Position numbers and translations under genes: made by a program
Source: Bacteroidales bacterium
GTDB lineage: Bacteria; Bacteroidota; Bacteroidia; Bacteroidales; UBA12077
Length of the DNA stretch: 6,775 nucleotides
Assembly: GCA_030643125.1 (NCBI GenBank)
Contig: DAOWML010000130.1
Location: forward strand, 1-6,775
Direction: 5' to 3'
In this document: piece by piece, positions 1 to 5,838 of the stretch
Numbering within the stretch: position 1 is the first letter of the stretch
How the letters are laid out: each line of letters starts with the position of its first letter
The notes under the pieces: generated by a model
What the model saw: only the letters and a program-made list of their open reading frames with translations
Told to the model about the DNA's origin: nothing
Database searches by the model: none

Positions 1-2196
1 CCCAACGTAGCTGAAGGACAAAAAGTTGTTGTGGCAACTGAAGGCACAACCTTGTATTTTGGAGATGAAAAAATCAAAATCAAAAAAACCAAAATGCGTG
101 GCGAAGCTTCCGAAGGAATGATTTGCGCAGAAGATGAAATTGGACTAGGAACATCACACGATGGAATAATGGTTTTAGATGATTCTGTTAAAATCGGGAT
201 ACCTGCAAAAGAATATTTCAATATTGAAACCGATACTGTCTTTGAAATTGGTTTAACTCCAAACAGAATTGACGGAGCTTCACATATTGGTACTGCACGT
301 GATTTAGCAGCCTTTTTAAGTTTGATTAAAAAAACAGGAGTCATAAAACCATCAGTCGATGACTTTAAGGTTGATAATAACAATTTACCTATTGAAATAA
401 TAGTTGAAGATAAAGAAGCCTGTCCAAGATATACTGGAGTTACTGTTAGTAATGTAAAAGTTGGACCATCACCTGAATGGTTACAAAACAGGTTAAAAGC
501 AATTGATTTAAAACCTATTAATAATCTGGTTGACATTTCGAATTTTGTTTTACATGAAACGGGGCAACCACTTCACTTTTTTGATGCAGATATAATTGAA
601 GGAAATAAAGTCATTATAAAAACTTTACCGGGAGGAACTCTTTTTACTACACTTGATGAAGAAAAAAGAGAACTTTCTGCTGATGATTTAATGATCTGTG
701 ACGAGAAAAACGGAATGTGTATAGCCGGAGTTTTTGGAGGTATTAAATCGGGGGTTACTGAAAGCACAAAAAATGTTTTCATTGAGAGTGCACATTTCAA
801 TTCGGTTTTTGTAAGAAAAACAGCCAAACGACATGATTTACATACTGATGCATCATTTCGTTTCGAGCGTGGATCCGATCCTAACATTACAGTTTATGCA
901 CTTAAACGCGCCGCTTTGCTGATGAAAGAAATTGCAGGTGGAAAAATCTCATCAGAAATTGTTGACATTTACCCTAATCCGGTTACAGATTATAAAGTTG
1001 ATTTAACTTTTAAAAACCTGAAACGACTTATCGGTAAAGAAATTGAGAAAGAAAAAGTAAAAAATATTCTCGAATCTTTAGATATTAAAATCGTAAAAGA
1101 AGATGATGAAAAATTAAGTCTTGAAGTTCCGACTTACAGAGTTGACGTGCAGCGCGAAGTAGATGTTATTGAAGAAGTATTACGTATTTACGGATACAAT
1201 AATATTGAGATATCCGAGCATGTAAATTCAAGTTTATCATATTCGCCAAAACCTGATAAAGAAAAAATACAGAATACAATTTCGGATATTTTAACAGCAA
1301 AGGGTTTTAACGAAATTATGTGTAATTCGCTTACAAAAGCTGATTATTACAATAATCTTGAAATTTACAAGGCTTCCAATTTGGTTAAAATTTATAATCC
1401 CTTAAGCATCGATTTAAATGTAATGCGCCAAACCCTGTTATTTGGTGGGTTAGAATCGATAATGTATAACCAGAACAGACGAAATCCTGATTTAAAATTA
1501 TATGAATTCGGGAATTGTTATTATTTAAAAGATTCTGAAAGTGAAAATATCCTTAAAAAATATAACGAAGAACAACATTTAGCAATCTTCATTACCGGGA
1601 ATAAAACCGAAGAAAACTGGATTACAAAAGTGGAACCTACAAGCTTCTTTTTATTAAAAACTTATGTCGAAAATATCTTGGAGAAATTAGGTTTTGATTT
1701 AAATCAGGTAAAAAATGAAGAAGTTTCATCTGATATATTCATTGAAGGATTAAGTTATCAATACAATAAAAATCAGCTTGTTAATTTCGGAATTTTAAAT
1801 AAGAAGCTGTTAAAAGCTTTCGATATTGATACCAATGTTTATTTTGCTGAATTTGCCTGGGATGCTGTAATTAAGTTATCTGCAAAAAATAGTATTCGTT
1901 ATACAGAGATTCCTAAATATCCTGAAGTTCGCCGTGATTTAGCATTATTATTAAACAAAGAAGTTAAGTTCGCTGACATTAAAAAACTTGCATATAAATC
2001 AGAGAAAAAACTTCTTAAAAAAGTATCTTTATTTGATGTTTTCGAAGGCGAAAAATTGGGTATTAATAAAAAGTCGTATGCTGTAAGTTTCATTTTACAG
2101 GATGAAAACAAAACGCTTACAGATAAGCAAATTGATAAGATAATGAATAACTTTATAAGAGTATTCAAAAAAGAATTAGGTGCTCAAATACGATAA
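1..2196 (+). CDS. pheT: Phenylalanyl-tRNA synthetase beta subunit, 5'-truncated by window edge
   Basis: This is the beta chain of the alpha2-beta2 enzyme that charges tRNA-Phe in the cytoplasm. The frame is open from base 1 and gives 731 residues. Bacterial PheT is usually about 800 residues, so roughly the first 80-90 lie outside the window. Seen in order (numbered from base 1): the end of the N-terminal tRNA-binding OB domain (residues 1-60, with GEASEGMICAEDEIGLG), the B3/B4 domain (about 140-300, with PRYTGV and the HTDASFRFERG segment), the B5 domain (about 332-402, ending in an acidic VDVIEEVLRIYGYNNIE stretch), the catalytic-like core, and the C-terminal ferredoxin-fold anticodon-binding domain (about 634-731, with YPEVRRDLALLL). 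The in-frame GTG at 31 lies inside the OB domain and is not the start. No frameshift or missing block is visible. The next gene begins 12 bases after the stop, which suggests a shared transcript. Confidence 0.97.
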   Translation, partial: PNVAEGQKVVVATEGTTLYFGDEKIKIKKTKMRGEASEGMICAEDEIGLGTSHDGIMVLDDSVKIGIPAKEYFNIETDTVFEIGLTPNRIDGASHIGTARDLAAFLSLIKKTGVIKPSVDDFKVDNNNLPIEIIVEDKEACPRYTGVTVSNVKVGPSPEWLQNRLKAIDLKPINNLVDISNFVLHETGQPLHFFDADIIEGNKVIIKTLPGGTLFTTLDEEKRELSADDLMICDEKNGMCIAGVFGGIKSGVTESTKNVFIESAHFNSVFVRKTAKRHDLHTDASFRFERGSDPNITVYALKRAALLMKEIAGGKISSEIVDIYPNPVTDYKVDLTFKNLKRLIGKEIEKEKVKNILESLDIKIVKEDDEKLSLEVPTYRVDVQREVDVIEEVLRIYGYNNIEISEHVNSSLSYSPKPDKEKIQNTISDILTAKGFNEIMCNSLTKADYYNNLEIYKASNLVKIYNPLSIDLNVMRQTLLFGGLESIMYNQNRRNPDLKLYEFGNCYYLKDSESENILKKYNEEQHLAIFITGNKTEENWITKVEPTSFFLLKTYVENILEKLGFDLNQVKNEEVSSDIFIEGLSYQYNKNQLVNFGILNKKLLKAFDIDTNVYFAEFAWDAVIKLSAKNSIRYTEIPKYPEVRRDLALLLNKEVKFADIKKLAYKSEKKLLKKVSLFDVFEGEKLGINKKSYAVSFILQDENKTLTDKQIDKIMNNFIRVFKKELGAQIR

Positions 2197-2207
2197 CTTA
2201 ATATAAC

Positions 2208-2366
2208 ATGAAAAAAATTACTAAAAGAGAGATTATTGCATTTTTACTTGGAATTATTTTTTGTTTCATAATTAATATGATGTTTAACTGGAAAGAAAAT
2301 GTAAGTGATTTTAAAAAAGGATTCACAGAGGGTTATAATAGTGCTAAAACTGAAAAGTTAAATTAA
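2208..2366 (+). CDS. Small single-pass membrane protein (52 aa), unknown function
   Basis: This short gene encodes 52 residues starting MKKITKREIIAFLLG. Residues 1-8 are basic. Residues 9-26 form one hydrophobic helix (IIAFLLGIIFCFIINMMF). Residues 27-52 are a charged, hydrophilic tail (NWKENVSDFKKGFTEGYN...). By the positive-inside rule the short N-terminus is cytoplasmic and the tail periplasmic, unless the helix is an uncleaved signal anchor. It begins 12 bases after the pheT stop and ends 5 bases before the macrodomain gene, so it fills the gap between two certain genes exactly, which is the main reason to believe it is translated. I do not recognise a family and assign no function. The tail's phenylalanine-glycine spacing (FKKGFTEGYN) would be a useful handle for finding homologues. 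Confidence 0.72.
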   Translation: MKKITKREIIAFLLGIIFCFIINMMFNWKENVSDFKKGFTEGYNSAKTEKLN

Positions 2367-2371
2367 TATAA

Positions 2372-2890
2372 ATGCCAAAAATAGAACTGGTAAAAGGTGA
2401 TATCACCAAGATGGAAGTTAATGCAATTGTAAATGCAGCCAATAAAACATTGTTAGGTGGCGGAGGTGTTGATGGTGCTATTCATCGTTCTGCCGGTCCT
2501 GAACTTCTGGAAGAATGCCGTGCTTTAAATGGCTGCGAAACAGGTGAAGCAAAAATTACCAGATCATATCTTTTACCTGCAAAATATATTATTCATATTG
2601 TAGGACCCGTATGGCACGGTGGTATGGATAATGAACCTCAATTATTAGCCAATTGTTACAAAAATAGTTTACAAATTGCTTTGGATAAGAAGCTAACAAC
2701 TATCGCTTTTCCAAATATTAGCACAGGTGTTTATCGTTTTCCTAAAAATATGGCAGCTGATATTGCAATTCGTACAGCAAATAATTTTCTAAATCAAAAT
2801 AAGAAAATAAAGAATGTATACTTTGTTTGCTTTGATGAAGATAATTATAATATATATAAAGAGAAACTAATTAATTTGGCTCTGGAATAA
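2372..2890 (+). CDS. Macrodomain protein, probable O-acetyl-ADP-ribose / ADP-ribosyl hydrolase (YmdB/MacroD type)
   Basis: A complete single-domain macrodomain of 172 residues, the usual length for the YmdB/MacroD group. These cytoplasmic enzymes hydrolyse O-acetyl-ADP-ribose and often remove ADP-ribose from acidic residues. Visible motifs: VKGDIT (7-12) with the adenine-contacting Asp10; NAIVNAAN (17-24), whose Asn24 matches the catalytic Asn of YmdB; GGGGVDGAIH (29-38), the diphosphate loop with Asp34 at the catalytic Asp position; ITRSYLLPAKYIIHIVGPVW (62-81); and FPNISTGVYRFP (113-124), the second phosphate loop. All key residues are present, so it should be active. Most YmdB-like proteins have Gly where this one has Arg122, a tolerated position. 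The start is the ATG 5 bases after the small membrane-protein stop, with no clear Shine-Dalgarno, which is normal in this phylum. It is probably co-transcribed with pheT. The physiological substrate cannot be told from sequence. Confidence 0.93.
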   Translation: MPKIELVKGDITKMEVNAIVNAANKTLLGGGGVDGAIHRSAGPELLEECRALNGCETGEAKITRSYLLPAKYIIHIVGPVWHGGMDNEPQLLANCYKNSLQIALDKKLTTIAFPNISTGVYRFPKNMAADIAIRTANNFLNQNKKIKNVYFVCFDEDNYNIYKEKLINLALE

Positions 2891-2896
2891 TTAAAT

Positions 2897-2901
2897 GAGC
2901 A
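2897..2901. repeat. Left copy of 5-bp target-site duplication GAGCA
   Basis: GAGCA ends at the base immediately before the left terminal inverted repeat of the 140-bp element. The identical GAGCA begins at the base immediately after the right terminal repeat. Confidence 0.65.
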
Positions 2902-3041
2902 CCTTAAATCCGCAAGCCGTAGCACGGATTTATTGATAATCAGCAAGCTACTTGTGATTTACTATCATCTATATAAGTTAACCGTGCCACGGCTAATTAC
3001 TTAATCTGTAAACGGATAAAAATTAACTTGCGGATATCAGG
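2902..3041. mobile_element. MITE-like non-autonomous insertion, 140 bp
   Basis: The ends are 15-bp imperfect inverted repeats: left CCTTAAATCCGCAAG (2902-2916) and right CTTGCGGATATCAGG (3027-3041), matching at 13 of 15 positions, with the inner 9 perfect. The 5-bp sequence GAGCA abuts both ends directly (2897-2901 and 3042-3046), as expected of a target-site duplication. The interior has no open reading frame of note and is rich in palindromes. This is the structural definition of a miniature inverted-repeat transposable element. A REP-like repeat associated with a RAYT transposase is the main alternative, because of the internal CCGTG/CACGG palindromes, but such repeats usually lack a target duplication. 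No transposase is encoded in this window. The parent family cannot be named from a 5-bp duplication alone. Confidence 0.72.
2905..2996. repeat. Nested hairpins inside the 140-bp element
   Basis: Four pairings can be drawn. TAAATCCG (2905-2912) pairs perfectly with CGGATTTA (2925-2932). ATCA(g)CAAG (2939-2947) pairs with CTTGTGAT (2951-2958) around a CTA loop with one bulged G. TTAaCCGTG (2978-2986) pairs with CACGGcTAA (2988-2996). AGCCGTAGCACGG (2915-2927) pairs with CCGTGCCACGGCT (2982-2994) at 12 of 13 positions, an alternative long-range fold that excludes parts of the local ones. Such subterminal structure is common in MITEs and REP-like repeats. A structured RNA is possible but not shown. 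Confidence 0.6.
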
Positions 3042-3046
3042 GAGCA
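3042..3046. repeat. Right copy of 5-bp target-site duplication GAGCA
   Basis: This exact repeat of 2897-2901 abuts the right inverted repeat. Removing one copy together with the element rejoins the flanks as a 39-base gap between the macrodomain stop and the prenyltransferase ATG. Confidence 0.65.
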
Positions 3047-3074
3047 CAAAGATTGGCTAACATTTTTATTGAAA

Positions 3075-3959
3075 ATGATTAAAAAAACCAAGAAGAAAGT
3101 AAAAAAATACCTGTCGTTAGTAAAATTCAGCCATACCGTTTTTGCAATGCCTTTCGCCTTAATTGGCTACTTTTTAGCATTACATCAAACCGAATCAGAA
3201 TTTGAATGGAAACTTTTTTTATTTGTAATTCTATGTATGATTTTTGCACGTAATGCAGCTATGGCTTTCAATCGATTTATTGATAGAGAGATTGATATAA
3301 AAAACCCGAGAACAGCAATTCGTGAAATTCCGGCAGGAATAATTAAAGCAAAATCTGCTTTATTATTTGTTATTATAAACTCAATATTGTTTTTTGTAAC
3401 AACCTGGTTTATTAATACACTTACTTTCAGATTATCGCCGGTTGCTTTATTGATCATTTTGGGATATAGTTTAACCAAAAAATTTACTGCTTTATGTCAT
3501 TTAATACTTGGCCTTGGATTATCACTTGCCCCTATTGGTGCATATTTGGCTGTTACAGGAGAATTCGCTCTACTTCCTGTTTTATATTCATTTGTAGTTT
3601 TATTCTGGGTAAGCGGATTTGATATTATTTATGCATTACAGGATTTAGATTTCGATAAAGAGGAAGAATTAAAATCATTTCCTGTGTTTTTTGGTAAAAA
3701 AGGTGCTTTATCAGCATCGACATTATTGCATATATCTACTGCACTAATTGTAGTTTTTGCTGGTTATTTAGGACAATTTGGGATACTTTACTGGATTGGA
3801 TCTTTCATTTTTATTGGATTGTTATTTTACCAGCACACTTTGGTAAAACCCAATGATTTAAGTAAAGTAAACCTTGCATTTTTTACTACCAACGGAATCG
3901 CAAGCATAATTTTTGCAGTTTTTACAATAACTGAACTCATTTTGGATATTTGGTTTTAG
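3075..3959 (+). CDS. UbiA-family polyprenyltransferase (MqnP-like / putative 4-hydroxybenzoate type)
   Basis: This integral membrane enzyme of 294 residues transfers a polyprenyl chain from its diphosphate to an aromatic ring, normally in quinone synthesis. The first Mg-diphosphate motif is NRFIDREID (66-74), with Asn66, Asp70 and Asp74, followed by NPRTAIREIPAG (77-88). The second is DIIYALQDLDFD (183-194), with Asp183, Tyr186, Asp190 and Asp194, followed by SFPVFFG. About eight to nine hydrophobic helices fit the family, as does the length. The YSLTKKFTALCHLILG stretch (131-146) and the YALQDLDFD form resemble the 'other UbiA' subgroup that contains the futalosine-pathway enzyme MqnP, so menaquinone synthesis is my best guess. 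The ATG at 3075 is preferred to the in-frame TTG two codons earlier (3069). The N-terminus is very basic (KKTKKKVKK). The gene lies just downstream of the 140-bp insertion. Confidence 0.92.
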   Translation: MIKKTKKKVKKYLSLVKFSHTVFAMPFALIGYFLALHQTESEFEWKLFLFVILCMIFARNAAMAFNRFIDREIDIKNPRTAIREIPAGIIKAKSALLFVIINSILFFVTTWFINTLTFRLSPVALLIILGYSLTKKFTALCHLILGLGLSLAPIGAYLAVTGEFALLPVLYSFVVLFWVSGFDIIYALQDLDFDKEEELKSFPVFFGKKGALSASTLLHISTALIVVFAGYLGQFGILYWIGSFIFIGLLFYQHTLVKPNDLSKVNLAFFTTNGIASIIFAVFTITELILDIWF

Positions 3960-4043
3960 TTAAAAAATACTCCGGATACAAAAGAAATTAAAATTTAAAT
4001 CAGAAAAAAATCTGGCAATTGCTATGCTTTTTTAATACTTGTA

Positions 4044-4075
4044 TTGTTTAAATCCATTATTTGAGTTTATATTTG
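4044..4075 (+). promoter_or_regulatory. Weaker candidate Bacteroidota promoter
   Basis: The -7 box TATATTTG (4068-4075) fits TAnnTTTG perfectly. The nearest -33 match is TTG (4044-4046) at 21 bases spacing, without the full TTTG. If used, it would give a leader of about 170 bases before the 134-residue protein gene. The region is AT-rich, so a chance match is possible. Confidence 0.35.
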
Positions 4076-4182
4076 CACAATTTTTATCAACAAATTTTAG
4101 TGGTTTAACTATTTTTTTTAACAAATTATCATAATTAAGTTATTCATTATTCATAATTCGTTGATAATTATTATCTTTAAAC

Positions 4183-4213
4183 TTTGGCATTTAGGCTATT
4201 TATATTAGCTTTG
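4183..4213 (+). promoter_or_regulatory. Strong candidate Bacteroidota primary-sigma promoter
   Basis: TTTG (4183-4186), a 19-base spacer, then TAGCTTTG (4206-4213) matches the Bacteroidota consensus TTTG-N19-TAnnTTTG at every fixed position and at the favoured spacing. Transcription would start near 4219-4221, giving a leader of about 30 bases before the ATG at 4251. It would drive the small membrane protein and WD40 genes together. Confidence 0.6.
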
Positions 4214-4229
4214 ATTTAATTGAAAAATT

Positions 4230-4244
4230 TTGCTTTAAAAGCAA
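4230..4244. repeat. Perfect 7+7 inverted repeat in the leader
   Basis: TTGCTTT-A-AAAGCAA is a perfect palindrome around one base, lying between the predicted transcription start and the ATG at 4251. The one-base centre disfavours an RNA hairpin, so a small operator is the more natural reading. In such AT-rich DNA a chance palindrome is also plausible. No regulator gene is in the window. Confidence 0.3.
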
Positions 4245-4250
4245 CAGAAA

Positions 4251-4655
4251 ATGAGAAAGATTTTACTATTTATTATTTGCATATTATTTTTCAAAATATC
4301 TTATTCGATAAGTCCCGGCGAATCAAATAATGCATTGTTACTTAATACTTATAACAATTCTGAAGTTCCGCTTAATAAAAATTACCAACAATTTAAATTT
4401 CAGGTTGTTAATTTTGAAGCACAAAATTTAGCAGATTATGCCAGCTTAAAAAAAAGAAGGAAAAAAAAGAGTGCTGATTTAATGCTTTATGTTGCCGGAG
4501 GAATTGCAGTTGCAACTGTTACTCTTATTCTTGTAAATGATCCTGATAATTTCACAAGCAATAGTACGAGTGGTGTAAATTTAGGCATTGCGGCTGGTGG
4601 AACTATAGCCTGTGGAATGATAGTCGCCAAATACTTTATTGATAAACGCAGATAA
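4251..4655 (+). CDS. Exported/membrane hypothetical protein (134 aa)
   Basis: I do not recognise a family. Residues 1-19 (MRKILLFIICILFFKISYS) look like a Sec signal peptide, with cleavage possible after Ser19. There is no lipobox. Residues 20-66 are polar, with many Asn and Gln. A strongly basic patch KKRRKKK (67-73) is followed by two Gly/Ala-rich hydrophobic segments at about 76-95 (LMLYVAGGIAVATVTLILV) and 109-130 (VNLGIAAGGTIACGMIVAKYFI), joined by a loop containing NDPDNF and a Ser/Thr-rich stretch, and the chain ends DKRR. This suggests a membrane hairpin with both ends on the basic, cytoplasmic side. That sits awkwardly with a cleaved signal peptide, so segment 1 may instead be an anchor. 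The start follows a good promoter, and the WD40 gene begins 26 bases after the stop, so the two probably form an operon. Function is unknown. Confidence 0.78.
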   Translation: MRKILLFIICILFFKISYSISPGESNNALLLNTYNNSEVPLNKNYQQFKFQVVNFEAQNLADYASLKKRRKKKSADLMLYVAGGIAVATVTLILVNDPDNFTSNSTSGVNLGIAAGGTIACGMIVAKYFIDKRR

Positions 4656-4680
4656 ATTACCATCTTATTAAAGGTTTATT

Positions 4681-5820
4681 ATGCGAAATTTTAAACTTCG
4701 GATTTTAGTTCTATTCCTTTTAATCTTCTTCATAAAAATTAATTTATCGGCACAAAAAGATAAAGCTCTTATTATTTCGTTGAAAGATCATTCCGATCAG
4801 GTTCATTCTGTAGCTTTTAGTCCGGATGGAAAACAATTTATTAGCGGTTCAAAAGATGAAACCATAAAGATTTGGGATGCTACAACTTTCCAACCAATAA
4901 CTACACTTCAAAGGCATTATGCAACAATTTATGAATTAGAATATTCAACCGATGGTGAATATATTATAAGCGGCGGAGATAAAACAATTAATATCTGGGA
5001 AAAAGATGGAACTTATGTTAAGTCTCTTTCCGGACATTCTACTGCTGTATGGTCAGTAGGAATATCAAAAAACGGGCAATATCTGGTTAGTGGGTCTTTT
5101 GACAACAGTTTCAGACTTTGGGATATTTTTGAAGGTAAAACTATTCACGTTTTTGAAAACAACAAAAAAAGTGTTTTGGCAGTTGCATATTCGCAAGCTA
5201 ACAATTTAATTGCTTGTGGATCACAAGATGGATCTATTGAAATATACACTTTCGATAACTTTGAGCTTATTCATACTTTCTCAGGACATGGAAGCAACAT
5301 CTATTCTTTAGCATTTAGTAATGATGGTAAATATTTAGCTAGTGCATCCCGAGATAGCAATATAAAAATTTGGGACCTTGATAAGATGGAGATTATTCAT
5401 GTTCTTGCTAATCACGAAAGAAGTGTAATGAGTATTAAATTTAGTAAAAATGATCGATACCTGGTTTCCTGCTCCTATGATGCTTCAGTTAAACTATGGG
5501 ATGTAAAAAGCGGAGAACAAATTTACACATTCCATGGTCATAGTATGCCTGTTAACGATATTGATATAAGTACTGACAATAAATATATAATAAGCGGTTC
5601 GAGTGATAATACAATAAATATTTGGGAAGTAAAACCTGAAATTATTATTGAGTTTTATTTTGCAGAAGAGTTTCAAAAAGAACTGGAAAATTCGGGTTTA
5701 TTTGATCCGAAAAAAACATCAGAAAGCAGAGCCGAATATAAGGAGAGACAATTAAAAGCAGAAAATTTTAAATTAGAACTCTCCCAGAAATATATCAATA
5801 GATTAAACAGTTCTGATTAA
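4681..5820 (+). CDS. Secreted seven-bladed WD40 beta-propeller protein
   Basis: 379 residues. Residues 1-24 are a signal peptide with likely cleavage at SA|Q (24/25), so the propeller is probably periplasmic or surface-exposed. Seven WD40 repeats follow. Their strand-C Trp positions are 65, 106, 147, 189 (Tyr here), 231, 273 and 315, a regular 41-42 residue period that closes one seven-bladed propeller. Most blades keep the Asp of the SxDxxIxxW turn and several keep the GH dipeptide (118-119, 202-203, 286-287). Blade 4 is the most divergent (NNKK instead of GH, IEIY instead of IKIW). A charged tail (318-379) contains GLFDPKKTSESRAEYKERQ, resembling the F-x-PK-x-E-[FS]-x-x-x-x-EY-x-x-R tails I associate with other bacterial repeat proteins. 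WD40 propellers bind partner proteins, and no catalytic residues are visible. An AAAGG Shine-Dalgarno-like site (4670-4674) precedes the ATG by 6 bases. The gene is probably co-transcribed with the 134-residue protein. Confidence 0.92.
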   Translation: MRNFKLRILVLFLLIFFIKINLSAQKDKALIISLKDHSDQVHSVAFSPDGKQFISGSKDETIKIWDATTFQPITTLQRHYATIYELEYSTDGEYIISGGDKTINIWEKDGTYVKSLSGHSTAVWSVGISKNGQYLVSGSFDNSFRLWDIFEGKTIHVFENNKKSVLAVAYSQANNLIACGSQDGSIEIYTFDNFELIHTFSGHGSNIYSLAFSNDGKYLASASRDSNIKIWDLDKMEIIHVLANHERSVMSIKFSKNDRYLVSCSYDASVKLWDVKSGEQIYTFHGHSMPVNDIDISTDNKYIISGSSDNTINIWEVKPEIIIEFYFAEEFQKELENSGLFDPKKTSESRAEYKERQLKAENFKLELSQKYINRLNSSD

Positions 5821-5838
5821 TTGTTTAATCAGTTTTAT
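5813..5838 (+). terminator. Candidate intrinsic terminator overlapping the WD40 stop codon
   Basis: CTGATTAA (5813-5820) pairs perfectly with TTAATCAG (5825-5832) around a TTGT loop, followed by TTTTAT. The stem is AU-rich, so termination may be weak. The stop codon TAA forms the end of the left arm. A competing 9-bp stem, GATTAAACA (5801-5809) with TGTTTAATC (5822-5830), shares the same right arm. Confidence 0.5.

Larger units (their letters stand above)
3960..4250. other. AT-rich intergenic region with two promoter candidates
   Basis: This 291-base gap holds no convincing gene on either strand. It contains the two promoter candidates listed separately and a small perfect inverted repeat just before the next start. 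A weak CAGA-A6-TCTG hairpin (4001-4014) lies 40 bases past the prenyltransferase stop, but with only 4 stem pairs and no following T-run it is not a credible terminator. No riboswitch-like conserved block was recognised. Confidence 0.6.

Noticed and set aside
573..887. Antisense open frame of 104 codons inside pheT
   Set aside because: It lies wholly opposite a clearly coding, conserved gene. The protein shows no recognisable domain.
1899..2168. Antisense open frame of 89 codons at the 3' end of pheT
   Set aside because: It is opposite the conserved anticodon-binding domain and is best explained as a shadow frame.
31..2196. In-frame GTG at 31 as the start of pheT
   Set aside because: The frame continues upstream to base 1 with typical PheT OB-domain sequence (PNVAEGQKV), so the GTG is internal.
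2372..2890. Macrodomain as part of a DarTG-type toxin-antitoxin pair
   Set aside because: No ADP-ribosyltransferase toxin is adjacent. The 172-residue single domain matches the YmdB/MacroD housekeeping group by length and motifs.
3069..3074. TTG start two codons before the prenyltransferase ATG
   Set aside because: The ATG at 3075 is adjacent and gives the same protein minus two residues. Nothing supports the rarer start.
3185..3478. Antisense open frame of 97 codons inside the prenyltransferase gene
   Set aside because: It is opposite the catalytic NRxxDxxxD region, with no independent support.
4001..4014. CAGA-A6-TCTG hairpin as terminator of the prenyltransferase gene
   Set aside because: Only 4 base pairs and no adjacent T-run on the coding strand.
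5494..5676. Antisense open frame of 60 codons inside the WD40 gene
   Set aside because: It is a shadow of the sixth and seventh blades. No leader signal or known motif.
4681..5820. WD40 gene as a conflict or defence-system component
   Set aside because: It has a signal peptide and no fused nuclease, NTPase, protease or TIR domain. No neighbouring defence gene is present.
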